A DNA stretch of 64,000 nucleotides, taken from assembly GCF_014645315.1 (NCBI RefSeq), contig NZ_BMLQ01000003.1, forward strand, positions 247,804 to 311,803, in the 5' to 3' direction. How positions within the stretch are numbered: the stretch's first letter is position 1; each line of letters begins with the position of its first letter. A program made the translations under genes and the position numbers. The stretch comes from Citricoccus zhacaiensis (GTDB lineage: Bacteria > Actinomycetota > Actinomycetes > Actinomycetales > Micrococcaceae). Below are positions 1 to 8,267 of the stretch, in pieces. The notes beneath the pieces were generated by a model. It saw only the letters and a program-made list of their open reading frames with translations. It was not told the origin of the DNA and made no database searches.

Positions 1-33
1 TCCGGGGGCCGGGTCACGCCCGCCGTTAGCATG

Positions 34-80
34 GGGTCACGCCCGCCGGTGGCACGCACGCCACCCGGCGGGCGTGACCC
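34..80. promoter_or_regulatory. Perfect 16-bp inverted repeat with an extra direct copy
   Basis: The arm GGGTCACGCCCGCCGG at 34-49 is exactly mirrored at 65-80 around a 15-nt loop that can itself partly pair (GTGGC with GCCAC). A third copy of the first 15 bases lies at 11-25, 23 bp upstream of the first arm. The repeat lies 23 bp before the chosen start of the IclR gene at 103. It may be an operator for that regulator or a terminator of a gene left of the window; no T-tract follows. Confidence 0.55.
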
Positions 81-102
81 ATCAGCTGCCGAGAGGAATG
101 AC

Positions 103-930
103 ATGCCGGACACCGCACCGGACCCCGCGCCGGCCGCGGAGAAGCCGCAGGGCGCCGCCGCCTCACTGCTCAACGGCCTCTCCGTGCTGGAGGCGTTCTC
201 CGCCACCACCCGGCCCCTGCTGGGCGTCACGGAGATCTCCGAGATCGTCGGACTGCACAAGAGCACCGTGTCCCGCATGCTGGCCGGGCTCACCGAGGCA
301 GGGTACGTCCAACGCGACCTGGACTCGGGAAGGTACCGGCTGGGTCTAGGGATGATCGGCCTCGCCGGTCCGTTGCTGGCCGAGCTGGACGTCCGCCGGG
401 CGGCGTTGCCCCACCTCGAGGACCTGACGCAGTCCACCGGGGAGACCGCTGCCCTGGCCGTCTGGAACGGCTCCGCGGCCATCGTGGTGGAACAGGTGGC
501 CAGTCCGCACCAGGTCAAGCACAGTGCGAGCATCGGCACCCGGTACGCCAGGTTCGCGAGCTCATCGGTACGGGTCTTCCTGGCGGAGCTGCCGGCGTCT
601 GAGGTGGACCGGCTGCTGCGCAGCGGATCCGTGGAGCGCGAGGGCTACTCCGGGCCCGAGGACGATCCGGTCTTCCGCCACCTCGACGTCGTCCGCGAGG
701 CGGGTGAGGCGGTCAACGACGGCGAGACCACCTTCGAGGAGTACGGTGTCTCCGTCCCCGTGCGGGACTACCGCGGCAAGGTGGTCGGCTGCATCACCGT
801 CAGCGCCCCGCGGTCCCGGGTCCAGTACCGGGGCAACCAGGCGGACCTGGCCGCAGCGGTACGGCGGGCGGCCGCCGCCGTGTGCGCCCGCCTCGGTGGT
901 GCTCCCGAGGCGGAGGCCCTGGAGTCGTAG
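103..930 (+). CDS. IclR-family transcriptional regulator
   Basis: A 275-residue IclR protein. The N-terminal winged helix (about residues 20-75) has its recognition helix around LHKSTVSRMLAGL, followed by the conserved YRLGLGMIGLAG linker and a C-terminal effector domain with the VEQV and GCITVSAP stretches. The ATG at 103 is preferred over in-frame codons further up because GAGAGGAATGAC sits just before it and homology begins after it. It converges on a second, clearly related IclR gene at 970-1848 and lies next to the creatinine genes, so control of creatinine, creatine or sarcosine use is plausible but unproven. Effector unknown. Confidence 0.88.
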   Translation: MPDTAPDPAPAAEKPQGAAASLLNGLSVLEAFSATTRPLLGVTEISEIVGLHKSTVSRMLAGLTEAGYVQRDLDSGRYRLGLGMIGLAGPLLAELDVRRAALPHLEDLTQSTGETAALAVWNGSAAIVVEQVASPHQVKHSASIGTRYARFASSSVRVFLAELPASEVDRLLRSGSVEREGYSGPEDDPVFRHLDVVREAGEAVNDGETTFEEYGVSVPVRDYRGKVVGCITVSAPRSRVQYRGNQADLAAAVRRAAAAVCARLGGAPEAEALES

Positions 931-954
931 GGGGAGCGGGTGCCCGCGCTCCCC
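931..954. terminator. Hairpin between convergent IclR genes
   Basis: GGGGAGC at 931-937 pairs with GCTCCCC at 948-954, with an inner GGG/CCC pairing and a 2-nt bulge. It starts at the base after the stop of the left IclR gene and lies just past the end of the right one, so it could terminate both. No U-tract. Confidence 0.5.
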
Positions 955-969
955 GACGTGCCTGAGGGA

Positions 970-1848
970 TCAGGTCCTGCGCGCGGCCGCGGCAGGGGAT
1001 CCTTCCGGGCCCATGCTCGCGGCCCCCAGTCGCTGGGAGACTCGGCGCGCGGCCTCGCGGCAGTGGGCGGCCAGCTCGGGGGTCCGTTCGGCGGGGACGC
1101 GGTACCGGGGGGCCGCCAGCAGGACGGTGGCTACCACCTCGCCGCGATGGTCCAGCACGGGCGCCGCGATGCCCACCTCGTCCTGCTGGGTCTCGCCGTG
1201 GTTCACGGCGTGGCCGTCGCGGAGGACCGCCGCGAGCCGCTCGAGGTAGGCGGCCGGATCGGCGGGGGAGTCGAAGGTGATCCGCCCGGCGTCCACCAGT
1301 CCGCGCACGCGCTCCGGATCCTCGTGGGCCAGCAGGACCTGGACGCTCGCGCTCAGGCCGGTGGCGTAGCGGCTGCCCAGCACGGAGGTGTGCTTGACCT
1401 GCTGGCGGCTGGGCACCTGCTCCACCGTGACGGCGGCGGTGCCGTCCCAGATGTTCAGCGCCGCCGTCTCGCCGGTGGTCTCCGAGAGCTCGCGCAGGCA
1501 GTCCATGGCGATACGGCGGACGTCCAGGCCGGCCAGCAGGGGCCCGGCCACCGCGATCAGTCCCAGGCCCAGCCGGTACTTGCGCGAGGCCTCGTCCCGC
1601 GCGACGACCTGTTCCTGCTCCAGGGTGGCCAGGATGCGGGAGACGCTGGACTTGTGCAGGCCGACCTGGGCGGCGATCTCGGTGACCCCGAGGACCGGCT
1701 CCTCCACCGTGAAGCACCGGATGACCTGCAGCACGTTGACGATCACGGAGGCGCCGCGCGCCCCGTTGCCGGACTCGGCCCCAGCGCCACCGGACGCGGC
1801 GGCGGGGCCGGTGCGGCCGTCGTCGGGCCCGGTGCTGGTGGTGCTCAT
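970..1848 (-). CDS. IclR-family transcriptional regulator
   Basis: A 292-residue IclR protein, a paralogue of the gene at 103-930. The two share LGVTEI, the recognition helix LHKSSVSRILATL, the YRLGLGLIAVAGPLLAGLDVRR region and the GETAALNIWDG/VEQVPS effector-domain stretches. A Ser/Ala/Gly-rich tail of about 35 residues precedes the helix-turn-helix. The ATG at 1848 has GGGAGG nearby. It lies upstream of and in the same orientation as nothing else, its start facing the creatinase terminator. Together with its neighbour it is a candidate regulator for the creatinase and BCCT promoters, which share an operator. Which of the two binds cannot be told from sequence. Confidence 0.88.
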   Translation of the reverse strand: MSTTSTGPDDGRTGPAAASGGAGAESGNGARGASVIVNVLQVIRCFTVEEPVLGVTEIAAQVGLHKSSVSRILATLEQEQVVARDEASRKYRLGLGLIAVAGPLLAGLDVRRIAMDCLRELSETTGETAALNIWDGTAAVTVEQVPSRQQVKHTSVLGSRYATGLSASVQVLLAHEDPERVRGLVDAGRITFDSPADPAAYLERLAAVLRDGHAVNHGETQQDEVGIAAPVLDHRGEVVATVLLAAPRYRVPAERTPELAAHCREAARRVSQRLGAASMGPEGSPAAAARRT

Positions 1849-1905
1849 GGTGGTCCTCCCGGGACTCGGTGCTGGGGTGGTCTCGGTCTCAGTCTCAGAA
1901 TGCCA

Positions 1906-1935
1906 TGGCCCGGGTCCCCCGAGGGGCCCGGGCCA
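1906..1935 (-). terminator. Probable terminator of creatinase
   Basis: TGGCCCGGG at 1906-1914 pairs perfectly with CCCGGGCCA at 1927-1935, extended by CCCC/GGGG past a single bulge. It lies 27 nt beyond the creatinase stop codon on the minus strand. No clear U-tract, as is common in GC-rich actinobacteria. Confidence 0.55.
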
Positions 1936-1961
1936 CGCAGTGATGGGTGCGGCGGCGCTGG

Positions 1962-3212
1962 TCAGGCGTCGATGATGTTGTGCTCCGGGCCGAAGCCGAA
2001 CTTCGTGATGTTCTCCACCCCGCCGTCCTCGCCGATGACGAGGATGTCATGCTCGCGGTAGCCGCCGGCGCCGGGTTCGCCGTCCGCGACGGTGATCATG
2101 GGCTCCATGGAGACCACCATGCCCGGCTCCAGCACGGTCTCGATGTCCTCGCGCAGCTCCAGGCCGGCCTCGCGGCCGTAGTAGTGCGAGAGCACGCCGA
2201 AGGAGTGGCCGTAGCCGAAGGTGCGGTTGGGCAGCAGGCCGTGGCCGATGTAGATCTCGTTGAGCTCGTGCGCGATGTCCTGGCAGACCGCACCCGGCTT
2301 GATGAGCTCGAGGCCGCGGCGGTGGACCTCCACGTTGATGTTCCACAGCTCGAGGCTGCGCTCGTCCGGCTGGCCCAGGAACAGGGTGCGCTCCAGGGCG
2401 GTGTAGTAGCCCGAGGTCATGGGGAAGCAGTTCAGGGAGAGGATGTCCCCGCGCTGCAGCTTGCGGGTGGTGGCCCAGTTGTGGGCGCCGTCCGTGTTGA
2501 TGCCGGACTGGAACCAGACCCAGGTGTCCCGGACCTCGCGGTGCGGGAAGGTCCTGGCGATCTCATGCACCATGGCCTCGGTGCCGATCAGGGCGACCTC
2601 GTACTCGCTGATGCCCTCGCGGATGGCGGCCTTGATGGCCTCGCCGCCGAGGTCCCCGATGCGGGCGCCGTGCTTGATGACCTCGATCTCCTCGGCGGAC
2701 TTGATCATGCGCTGGCGCATGGCGTCCTGGGAGACGTCCAGCAGCTCGGCGCCGCCGAAGGCGTCCTGGATGCGCTGACGGGTCAGCCCCGGCAGGAAGT
2801 CGTCCTCCACGCCGATCCGGGAGGCCTTCACCCCGTCCCGCCGCAGGGCCTCCTGCAGGCCGTAGAAGAAGTTGTCCCGCTTCCAGTCCGTGTAGACGAT
2901 GTTCTCGCCGTAGCTGGTGCGCCAGGGCATGCCGGCGTCGATGTTCGCCGTCACGGTGGTCGAGTTGGTGGCGGTGACCACGAGCGCGTAGTTGCGGCCG
3001 AAGGTGGTGTAGAGGAAGTCCGAGTAGTACTTGATCCCGTGGTAGCTGGTGAGGATGACGGCGTCCAGGGACTTCTCGGCCATGATCTGACGCAGGCCGG
3101 TCAGGCGGCGCTCGAACTCGGCGTCCGAGAAGGTCAGCTGCTGCTTGCTGCCGTTGTGCAGGGTCTTCAGGCGCTCCAGCTCGGCGACGGAGGTGGCGGG
3201 GGTGGTGGACAT
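1962..3212 (-). CDS. Creatinase (creatine amidinohydrolase)
   Basis: Predicted to hydrolyse creatine to sarcosine and urea in the cytoplasm (EC 3.5.3.3). The 416-residue protein has the two-domain pita-bread fold of peptidase family M24 without metal dependence. The catalytic stretch FQSGINTDGAHNW places the expected catalytic His at residue 244, followed by GYYTALERTLF and the late SMEPMITVADGEPG, which carry the conserved Glu residues of creatinases. Length matches known creatinases (about 400-410). The ATG at 3212 is preceded by AAGGAGACACC; upstream in-frame residues are low-complexity and run into the operator. It is transcribed separately from creatininase, 173 bp away, from a promoter carrying the shared GTTGC operator and a CRP-like site. 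Confidence 0.95.
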   Translation of the reverse strand: MSTTPATSVAELERLKTLHNGSKQQLTFSDAEFERRLTGLRQIMAEKSLDAVILTSYHGIKYYSDFLYTTFGRNYALVVTATNSTTVTANIDAGMPWRTSYGENIVYTDWKRDNFFYGLQEALRRDGVKASRIGVEDDFLPGLTRQRIQDAFGGAELLDVSQDAMRQRMIKSAEEIEVIKHGARIGDLGGEAIKAAIREGISEYEVALIGTEAMVHEIARTFPHREVRDTWVWFQSGINTDGAHNWATTRKLQRGDILSLNCFPMTSGYYTALERTLFLGQPDERSLELWNINVEVHRRGLELIKPGAVCQDIAHELNEIYIGHGLLPNRTFGYGHSFGVLSHYYGREAGLELREDIETVLEPGMVVSMEPMITVADGEPGAGGYREHDILVIGEDGGVENITKFGFGPEHNIIDA

Positions 3213-3302
3213 GGTGTCTCCTTGTCGGTCTCGGTTCTGGGCTCCTGCGGGCCGGACTCGGGCGGCATTCCAGAGGGTCTTGCTAAGGCGGCGGACGGAT
3301 TG

Positions 3303-3329
3303 GTTGCATTTGTTGCAACCCCGTTGCAT
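3303..3329. promoter_or_regulatory. Candidate operator upstream of creatinase
   Basis: GTTGCAT (3303-3309), 5 bp, GCAAC (3315-3319), 3 bp, GTTGCAT (3323-3329). The first two halves form an inverted repeat and the third repeats the first. The same three blocks with the same spacing occur before the BCCT gene at 6067-6091. It lies about 90-117 bp upstream of the creatinase start. Confidence 0.65.
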
Positions 3330-3340
3330 TGATTGTGGCG

Positions 3341-3356
3341 TGTGGTGCGGGTCACG
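3341..3356. promoter_or_regulatory. CRP/GlxR-like site upstream of creatinase
   Basis: TGTGG-N6-TCACG, 8 of 10 matches to the TGTGA-N6-TCACA consensus of CRP-family regulators. It is immediately upstream of the GTTGC operator. Confidence 0.4.
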
Positions 3357-3385
3357 TCAAGGGGTACGACGGCGGCCCGCGGCGG

Positions 3386-4213
3386 TCAGGCGGGCAGGCC
3401 CAGTTCCGCGGTGAGATCGGCCGCCAGGTCTGCGGCGACCTGCTCGTACAGGAGCCGGCCCCGCTCGGCCGTCGAGCCGTCGGGGGCCGAGAGGCAGCCG
3501 GTGTCCGGGGTGCGCGAGGCGACCACGGGCAGGCGGTCGAAGCGGGGCAGCTCGGCCGCCGGGTGGCTCACGGCGCGGTCCATGTCCACGAGCTCGGGGC
3601 GCAGGTGCAGCATGAGCGAGGTCTCCAGCACCCCGCCGTGCTCGATGTCCCAGCCGGGGAAGCCCTCCGGATAGACGGTGGCCAGGGTGTCCTCGGAGAC
3701 GTAGTCCCAGTAGGAGAGCAGCAGGACGGTGGGGTCCGGGCCGGCACCGTGGCTGGCGCCCTGGCCGGCGCGGACCTCCTCCAGCGCCAGGTCCGCGGCC
3801 TCGTAGAGGAACTGGTAGTTCTCGTAGTGGCCGTTCAACACCACGAGGTTGCGCACCCCCTGGCGCAGGAATCCGGCCATGATGCACCGTGCCTGGGCGA
3901 TCAGGGCCGCGGCGTCCAGGCTCACGGTCCCGGGCAGGTGGTTGCCGCCGCCGGACTTCTGCTGGGACTTGTAGCCGTAGGACAGTGGCTCGGCCACCTT
4001 GGCCCCGGTCCTGGCACCCACCGCCTCGGCGATGGCCGAGGACAACAGGGCGTCCGTGCCCAGGGGCAGGTGGGGGCCGTGCTGCTCGAAGGCCCCCGCC
4101 GGCAGGATCACGGTGGAGTGCTCCGTGGCGGCCCAGTCTCGGTAACTGTGGGCGTCCAGGTGGGCGAGCCGGATGGGCTGGGCGGCGGGCGGTGCGCCAG
4201 GGGTGCCGGTCAC
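3386..4213 (-). CDS. crnA: Creatininase (creatinine amidohydrolase)
   Basis: Predicted to interconvert creatinine and creatine (EC 3.5.2.10), feeding creatinase. The 275-residue protein has the creatininase-family metal-binding pattern: AGAFEQHGPHLPLGTDA near the N-terminus (Glu, His and Asp ligands), the GHYEN motif (His and Glu ligands) and a conserved DIEHGGVLETSLML stretch. The GTG start at 4213 overlaps the stop of the BCCT gene as GTGA, so the two are translationally coupled and co-transcribed. An open frame continuing upstream through the transporter gene in another reading frame is not coding. Slightly longer than the Pseudomonas enzyme (about 260), mainly at the N-terminus. Confidence 0.93.
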   Translation of the reverse strand: MTGTPGAPPAAQPIRLAHLDAHSYRDWAATEHSTVILPAGAFEQHGPHLPLGTDALLSSAIAEAVGARTGAKVAEPLSYGYKSQQKSGGGNHLPGTVSLDAAALIAQARCIMAGFLRQGVRNLVVLNGHYENYQFLYEAADLALEEVRAGQGASHGAGPDPTVLLLSYWDYVSEDTLATVYPEGFPGWDIEHGGVLETSLMLHLRPELVDMDRAVSHPAAELPRFDRLPVVASRTPDTGCLSAPDGSTAERGRLLYEQVAADLAADLTAELGLPA

Positions 4214-6033
4214 TTCTTCGGTGTCCTCTCGGTGGTCGAACCGTAGCCGTAGGGATCCTGCGGCTCCGTCAGGGTCCCGGCGCCGACGCCGCGGCGTGGA
4301 TCCGGGCGGGGGATGCCGTCCTCGTCGCACAACTCGTCCTCCGCGCGGTGCCCGGGATCGTTGATGTCCTTCTCCAGCTGACGGGTCGCCCGGGTCCGGG
4401 TCCGGAGCCTGCGGACGAGGTTGACGATCATCAGCACGATCACGAAGGAGAAGGGGAACCCGCCGATGATCGTGCCGGTCTGCACGGTGTCCACGGCATT
4501 GGCGCCGCCGATGGACAGCAGCACCAGGGCCACGGTCGCGATGGAGGCCACCAGGACCACGCGGAACCAGGGGCCGGACTTCTTCGGCGCCGAGACGAAC
4601 TCCGCGAGGGCGTAGGTGCCGGAGTCCAGGGACGTGACGTAGTAGGTGGCGACCAGGATGGTCGCCACGATGGTCATCAGGGTGCCGATCCCGGGCAGCA
4701 TCTCCAGCATGGAGAACAGGGCCGAGGAGGTGTCCTCCGAGGCGTCCCGGAAGATCTGCCCGGTCTCGTTGTCGTAGTGGATGCCGGCCGAGCCGATGAC
4801 GGCCACCCAGACCATGACGATCAACGAGGGGATGATGGTCACCCCCAGGACGAACTCGCGGATGGTGCGGCCCCTGGAGATGCGGGCGATGAAGCCGGCC
4901 ACGAAGGGGGAGAAGGCGATCACCCAGCACCAGATGAACACGGTCCACCAGCCGTTCCAGCTGTCCGTCCAGTCCGCCAGGGGTGCCCCGGCGCCCTCGG
5001 CCCCGGCGAAGAAGCTCATCGGGATGAAGTGCTGGAAGAAGGAGCCGAAGGTCTGGGACATGTTGGACAGGATGTAGACCGTCGGGCCGAAGACGAACAC
5101 GCCGACGACCAGCACGATCGAGAGGATCGAGTTGGTCTGCGAGATGCGCTTCATGCCCTTGTTGACGCCCAGGAAGGCGGACACGGCCGTCAGCACGGCG
5201 AGCACGAGGATGACCAGGGCCCAGACCAGCGGGCTGGCACCGAAGGGCAGGACGTTGGTCATGCCCGAGGTGAACTGCATGGCCGCGAAGCCGAAGGAGG
5301 TGGCCAGGCCGAGTACGGTGGCGATGATCGCCAGCAGCTCGATCACGACGCCGACCGGCCGCTGGGCGCGCTTCGGCAGGATGTCCACGGTCGCCTCGCG
5401 GAACGTGAGGGTCTTGCCGAGGTTGTGGTGGGAGTAGGCCAGGCAGACTGCGACGACGCAGTACATGGCCCAGGCAGTCAGCCCCCAGTGGAAGTAGGTC
5501 CACACGATCCCGCCCTCACCCGGATTGGCGCCAGTGGGGACGACCGGAGTCTCCTCCCGGAGCAGGATGGGTTCGGCCAGCGACCAGAAGATCAGGCCGA
5601 TGCCCTGACCGCAGGCGAAGAGCATGGAGTACCAGGCGAAGTTGTTGTGCTCCGGACGGGCCTTGGGTCCGCCGAGGCGGACGGTCCCGACCTTGCTGAT
5701 GCACAGCCAGGTGCAGACTCCGACGGCGATGAGGGAGTAGAGCACGAACCACCAGGTGAATCCACCGGTGACGAAGGTCCGGAGCCGGCCGATCAGGGCG
5801 GCGGCCCCCTCGGGGTTGACCGTCACGGCCACCACGGCCGCGATGATCAGCACCGGCGGCAGGATCATGATGATGGCCCGGTCCAGGGGCGGGATGACCC
5901 GGCCGCGGAACCGCGGCAAGGTGACGGTCCGCTCGCTACTGCCCGCGGCGGGGCTGTCCTCGGTGACGGTGGGCGGGGCCGCGGTGGTGGTCGCGCCGGA
6001 ACCGTCCGGCGCGGAATTCTCGGGGGTGGGCAT
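4210..6033 (-). CDS. BCCT-family transporter (creatinine/creatine or betaine-type substrate)
   Basis: A 607-residue sodium- or proton-coupled carrier of the betaine/choline/carnitine family with about 12 membrane segments. The family signature appears as a Trp-rich segment followed by SPFVAGFIARISRGRT, and WTYFHWGLTAWAMYC is a second conserved block. Both tails are hydrophilic; the C-terminus is long and acidic. The ATG at 6033 follows GGAGGAAGTCGAC. It heads an operon with creatininase (4-nt overlap), so uptake of creatinine or creatine is the contextual guess. Known BCCT members mostly carry trimethylammonium compounds, so betaine-like substrates remain possible. The promoter has the same operator as creatinase. 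Confidence 0.9.
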   Translation of the reverse strand: MPTPENSAPDGSGATTTAAPPTVTEDSPAAGSSERTVTLPRFRGRVIPPLDRAIIMILPPVLIIAAVVAVTVNPEGAAALIGRLRTFVTGGFTWWFVLYSLIAVGVCTWLCISKVGTVRLGGPKARPEHNNFAWYSMLFACGQGIGLIFWSLAEPILLREETPVVPTGANPGEGGIVWTYFHWGLTAWAMYCVVAVCLAYSHHNLGKTLTFREATVDILPKRAQRPVGVVIELLAIIATVLGLATSFGFAAMQFTSGMTNVLPFGASPLVWALVILVLAVLTAVSAFLGVNKGMKRISQTNSILSIVLVVGVFVFGPTVYILSNMSQTFGSFFQHFIPMSFFAGAEGAGAPLADWTDSWNGWWTVFIWCWVIAFSPFVAGFIARISRGRTIREFVLGVTIIPSLIVMVWVAVIGSAGIHYDNETGQIFRDASEDTSSALFSMLEMLPGIGTLMTIVATILVATYYVTSLDSGTYALAEFVSAPKKSGPWFRVVLVASIATVALVLLSIGGANAVDTVQTGTIIGGFPFSFVIVLMIVNLVRRLRTRTRATRQLEKDINDPGHRAEDELCDEDGIPRPDPRRGVGAGTLTEPQDPYGYGSTTERTPKK

Positions 6034-6066
6034 GTCGACTTCCTCCAGGGGGCGCAGTCGCTGTTT

Positions 6067-6091
6067 GTTGCATCAAAGGCAACACGGTTGC
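6067..6091. promoter_or_regulatory. Candidate operator upstream of BCCT-creatininase operon
   Basis: GTTGCAT (6067-6073), 5 bp, GCAAC (6079-6083), 3 bp, GTTGC (6087-6091). Identical block order and spacing to the site at 3303-3329. Located 34-58 bp before the transporter start. Confidence 0.65.
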
Positions 6092-6104
6092 GCTACAGAA
6101 TGTC

Positions 6105-6120
6105 AGTGGCTCACGTCACA
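6105..6120. promoter_or_regulatory. CRP/GlxR-like site upstream of BCCT
   Basis: AGTGG-N6-TCACA, 8 of 10 matches to TGTGA-N6-TCACA. It lies just upstream of the GTTGC operator, the same order as at the creatinase promoter. Confidence 0.4.
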
Positions 6121-6143
6121 GTCAACCCCCGGCGCGCGTGGTC

Positions 6144-6803
6144 TCAAATGACGCTGCGGACCGCCGCGTCGAAGTGGCGGACGTGCTCGGCGGCGATGGT
6201 CTCCGCCCGCTCCTGATCGCCCTCCAGGATGGCGTCCAGCAGGCCCAGGTGCTCCCGGATGTGGCCGGCGACGTCCGGGAGGCGGTCCACCACCACGCAC
6301 CAGATGCGGGTGGCGAGGTTGTCCAGGCGGATCAGCGACTCTTCGAGGTGGTGGTTCCCCGCAGTGCGGTAGACCAGCCGGTGTACGGCCAGGTCCAGTG
6401 CCATGACGTCCCGCTGCGGGGTGGCGTGGTCCAGTCGCTCGATCCCCTCCCGGGCCTGGAGGAGTGCGGCGCGGGTCTCCGGGTCCACGTTGGCGGCGGC
6501 CTTGCGTGCCGCCAGGGGCTCGAGGAGCTGGCGCACCTCGGAGACGGCGGCCAGCTCGGTGATGTCCACGCGGGTGGCGAAGGTCCCCCGGCGCGGGAAG
6601 GAAGTCACCAGGTGGTCTGTCTCCAGCCGCTTCATCGCCTCCCGCAATGGGGTGCGCCCGAAGCCGAGCTCGGTCACCAGTCGGCCCTCGTTCAAGGGCT
6701 CTCCCGGGGCGATGTCCAGCATGATCAGCCGGTCGCGGAGGGCGCGGTAGGCCTGCTCGGCGAGCGAGAGCTCTGGGGTGCTGAGGTCCGTGGCGGTGGT
6801 CAT
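6144..6803 (-). CDS. GntR-family regulator (FadR/FCD type)
   Basis: A 219-residue regulator. The N-terminal winged helix (about residues 10-75) contains the typical PGEPLNEGRL and FGRTPLREAMKRLE stretches; the C-terminal all-helical FCD domain carries Asp/His residues (DLAVHRLVYRTAGN, EHLGLLDAI, HVRHFD) that usually bind a metal and a carboxylate ligand. The start at 6803 has TAAGGACGCC before it. It lies upstream of BCCT on the same strand (110 bp gap) and is divergent from the glyA-sox operon, so it most likely represses that operon in response to an intermediate such as sarcosine or glycine (inference). Confidence 0.88.
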   Translation of the reverse strand: MTTATDLSTPELSLAEQAYRALRDRLIMLDIAPGEPLNEGRLVTELGFGRTPLREAMKRLETDHLVTSFPRRGTFATRVDITELAAVSEVRQLLEPLAARKAAANVDPETRAALLQAREGIERLDHATPQRDVMALDLAVHRLVYRTAGNHHLEESLIRLDNLATRIWCVVVDRLPDVAGHIREHLGLLDAILEGDQERAETIAAEHVRHFDAAVRSVI

Positions 6804-6826
6804 GGCGTCCTTAGGTCTTGACGGTC

Positions 6827-6842
6827 TGTGATCGTCATCATA
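6827..6842. promoter_or_regulatory. CRP/GlxR-like site between GntR and glyA
   Basis: TGTGA-N6-TCATA, 9 of 10 matches to TGTGA-N6-TCACA, in the divergent control region of the GntR gene and the glyA-sox operon. Confidence 0.4.
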
Positions 6843-6857
6843 CTCTTAGTCGCAGCT

Positions 6858-6867
6858 TGATATATCA
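6858..6867. promoter_or_regulatory. Short AT-rich palindrome, candidate GntR operator
   Basis: TGATATATCA is a perfect 10-bp palindrome in the 95-bp divergent region between the GntR gene and glyA. FCD-type GntR proteins usually bind short AT-centred palindromes, and this is the only one here. It is short, so support is modest. Confidence 0.4.
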
Positions 6868-6898
6868 GTTGTCTTTCAGAGCAACCACAGGAGTCACC

Positions 6899-8266
6899 GT
6901 GACCCAGACCCAAGAGTCCGCCCAGACCGTCCCCGCCGAACTGACCGCGGACCTGGCCGAACTGGACCCCGAGATCGCCGGCCACCTCGACGCCGAGCTG
7001 GACCGCCAGCGCGAGGGACTCGAGATGATCGCCTCGGAGAACCACACCGCCGCCGCCGTGATGCAGGCCCAGGGCTCCGTGCTGACCAACAAATACGCCG
7101 AGGGCTACCCGGGGCGGCGCTACTACGGAGGCTGCGAGCACGTGGACGCGGTGGAGACCCTGGCGATCGAGCGGGTCAAGGACCTGTTCGGCGCCGCCTT
7201 CGCCAACGTCCAGCCGCACTCCGGGGCCCAGGCCAACGCCTCCGTGATGCATGCCCTGATCCGGCCGGGGGACACCGTGCTGGGCCTGAACCTGGCGCAC
7301 GGCGGCCACCTGACCCACGGCATGAAGATCAACTACTCCGGACGCCTCTACAACATCGTGGCCTACGGCGTGGACGAGTCCACCCACCAGGTGGACATGG
7401 ACGAGGTCGCCCGGCTGGCCCGGGAGAACAGCCCGAAGCTCATCATCGCTGGCTGGTCCGCCTATCCGCGCCAGCTCGACTTCGCCCGCTTCCGCGAGAT
7501 CGCCGACGAGGTGGGCGCCTACCTCATGGTGGACATGGCGCACTTCGCCGGGCTCGTGGCCACCGGGCTGCATCCCTCCCCGGTGCCCCACGCCCACGTG
7601 GTCACCTCCACCACCCACAAGACCCTGGCCGGCCCCCGCGGCGGCATCATCCTGACCAATGACGCGGACATCGCCAAGAAGGTCAACTCCGCCGTCTTCC
7701 CGGGGCAGCAGGGCGGCCCGCTCGAGCACGTGATCGCCGGCAAGGCGGTGGCCTTCAGGATCGCCGCCTCGCAGGGCTTCCGGGACCGCCAGGAGCGGAC
7801 CCTCGCCGGGGCCCGCATCCTCGCCGAGCGGCTGTCCCAGGCCGACGTGGCCGAGCACGGCATCAGCGTGCTGACCGGCGGCACGGACGTGCACCTGGTC
7901 CTGGTGGACCTGCGGGACTCCCCACTGGACGGCCAGCAGGGTGAGGACCTGCTGGCGGCCGTGGACATCACCATCAACCGCAACGCCGTCCCCTTCGACC
8001 CCCGCCCGCCGATGGTGACCTCGGGCCTGCGCATCGGCACCCCGGCCCTGGCCACCCGCGGCTTCGGCGAGGAGGCCTTCCGCGAGGTCGCGGACATCAT
8101 CGCCGAGACCCTCAAGGCAGGTGCCGCTGGCGCCGCCGGCCCCTCCGCTGCCGCCGGCACGGGGGACGAGACCCTGGCCGGGCTGCGTGAACGCGTCCGT
8201 GCGCTCGCCGCCGCCCACCCGCTGTACCCGAACATGACCTCCAACCTCGCCCCGAAGGGAGCCTGA
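6899..8266 (+). CDS. glyA: Serine hydroxymethyltransferase
   Basis: Converts glycine plus 5,10-methylene-tetrahydrofolate to serine (reversible, PLP-dependent, EC 2.1.2.1). The 455-residue protein has the family hallmarks: [33 protein letters not shown], and [13 protein letters not shown] with the Schiff-base lysine at residue 241. The GTG at 6899 is chosen because CAGGAG precedes it and the protein then begins at the usual place; an in-frame ATG 27 codons earlier overlaps the divergent control region. It is the first gene of the sarcosine oxidase operon and uses both products of that enzyme, so it is probably a catabolic copy beside a housekeeping glyA elsewhere. Confidence 0.95.
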   Translation: MTQTQESAQTVPAELTADLAELDPEIAGHLDAELDRQREGLEMIASENHTAAAVMQAQGSVLTNKYAEGYPGRRYYGGCEHVDAVETLAIERVKDLFGAAFANVQPHSGAQANASVMHALIRPGDTVLGLNLAHGGHLTHGMKINYSGRLYNIVAYGVDESTHQVDMDEVARLARENSPKLIIAGWSAYPRQLDFARFREIADEVGAYLMVDMAHFAGLVATGLHPSPVPHAHVVTSTTHKTLAGPRGGIILTNDADIAKKVNSAVFPGQQGGPLEHVIAGKAVAFRIAASQGFRDRQERTLAGARILAERLSQADVAEHGISVLTGGTDVHLVLVDLRDSPLDGQQGEDLLAAVDITINRNAVPFDPRPPMVTSGLRIGTPALATRGFGEEAFREVADIIAETLKAGAAGAAGPSAAAGTGDETLAGLRERVRALAAAHPLYPNMTSNLAPKGA

Positions 8267-8267
8267 C

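Noticed and set aside
940-3332. Long plus-strand open frames opposite IclR and creatinase
   Set aside because: They mirror well-supported minus-strand genes and give Gly/Val/His/Asp-rich, low-complexity protein with no domain; typical of high-GC antisense frames.
3889-6216. 775-codon plus-strand frame opposite BCCT/creatininase
   Set aside because: Product is Asp/His/Gly-rich repeats complementary to membrane-helix codons; the BCCT gene explains the region.
6868-6884. GTTGT-N8-GCAAC before glyA as a third creatinine operator
   Set aside because: Half-site spacing is one base longer, one half is imperfect and the third block is missing.
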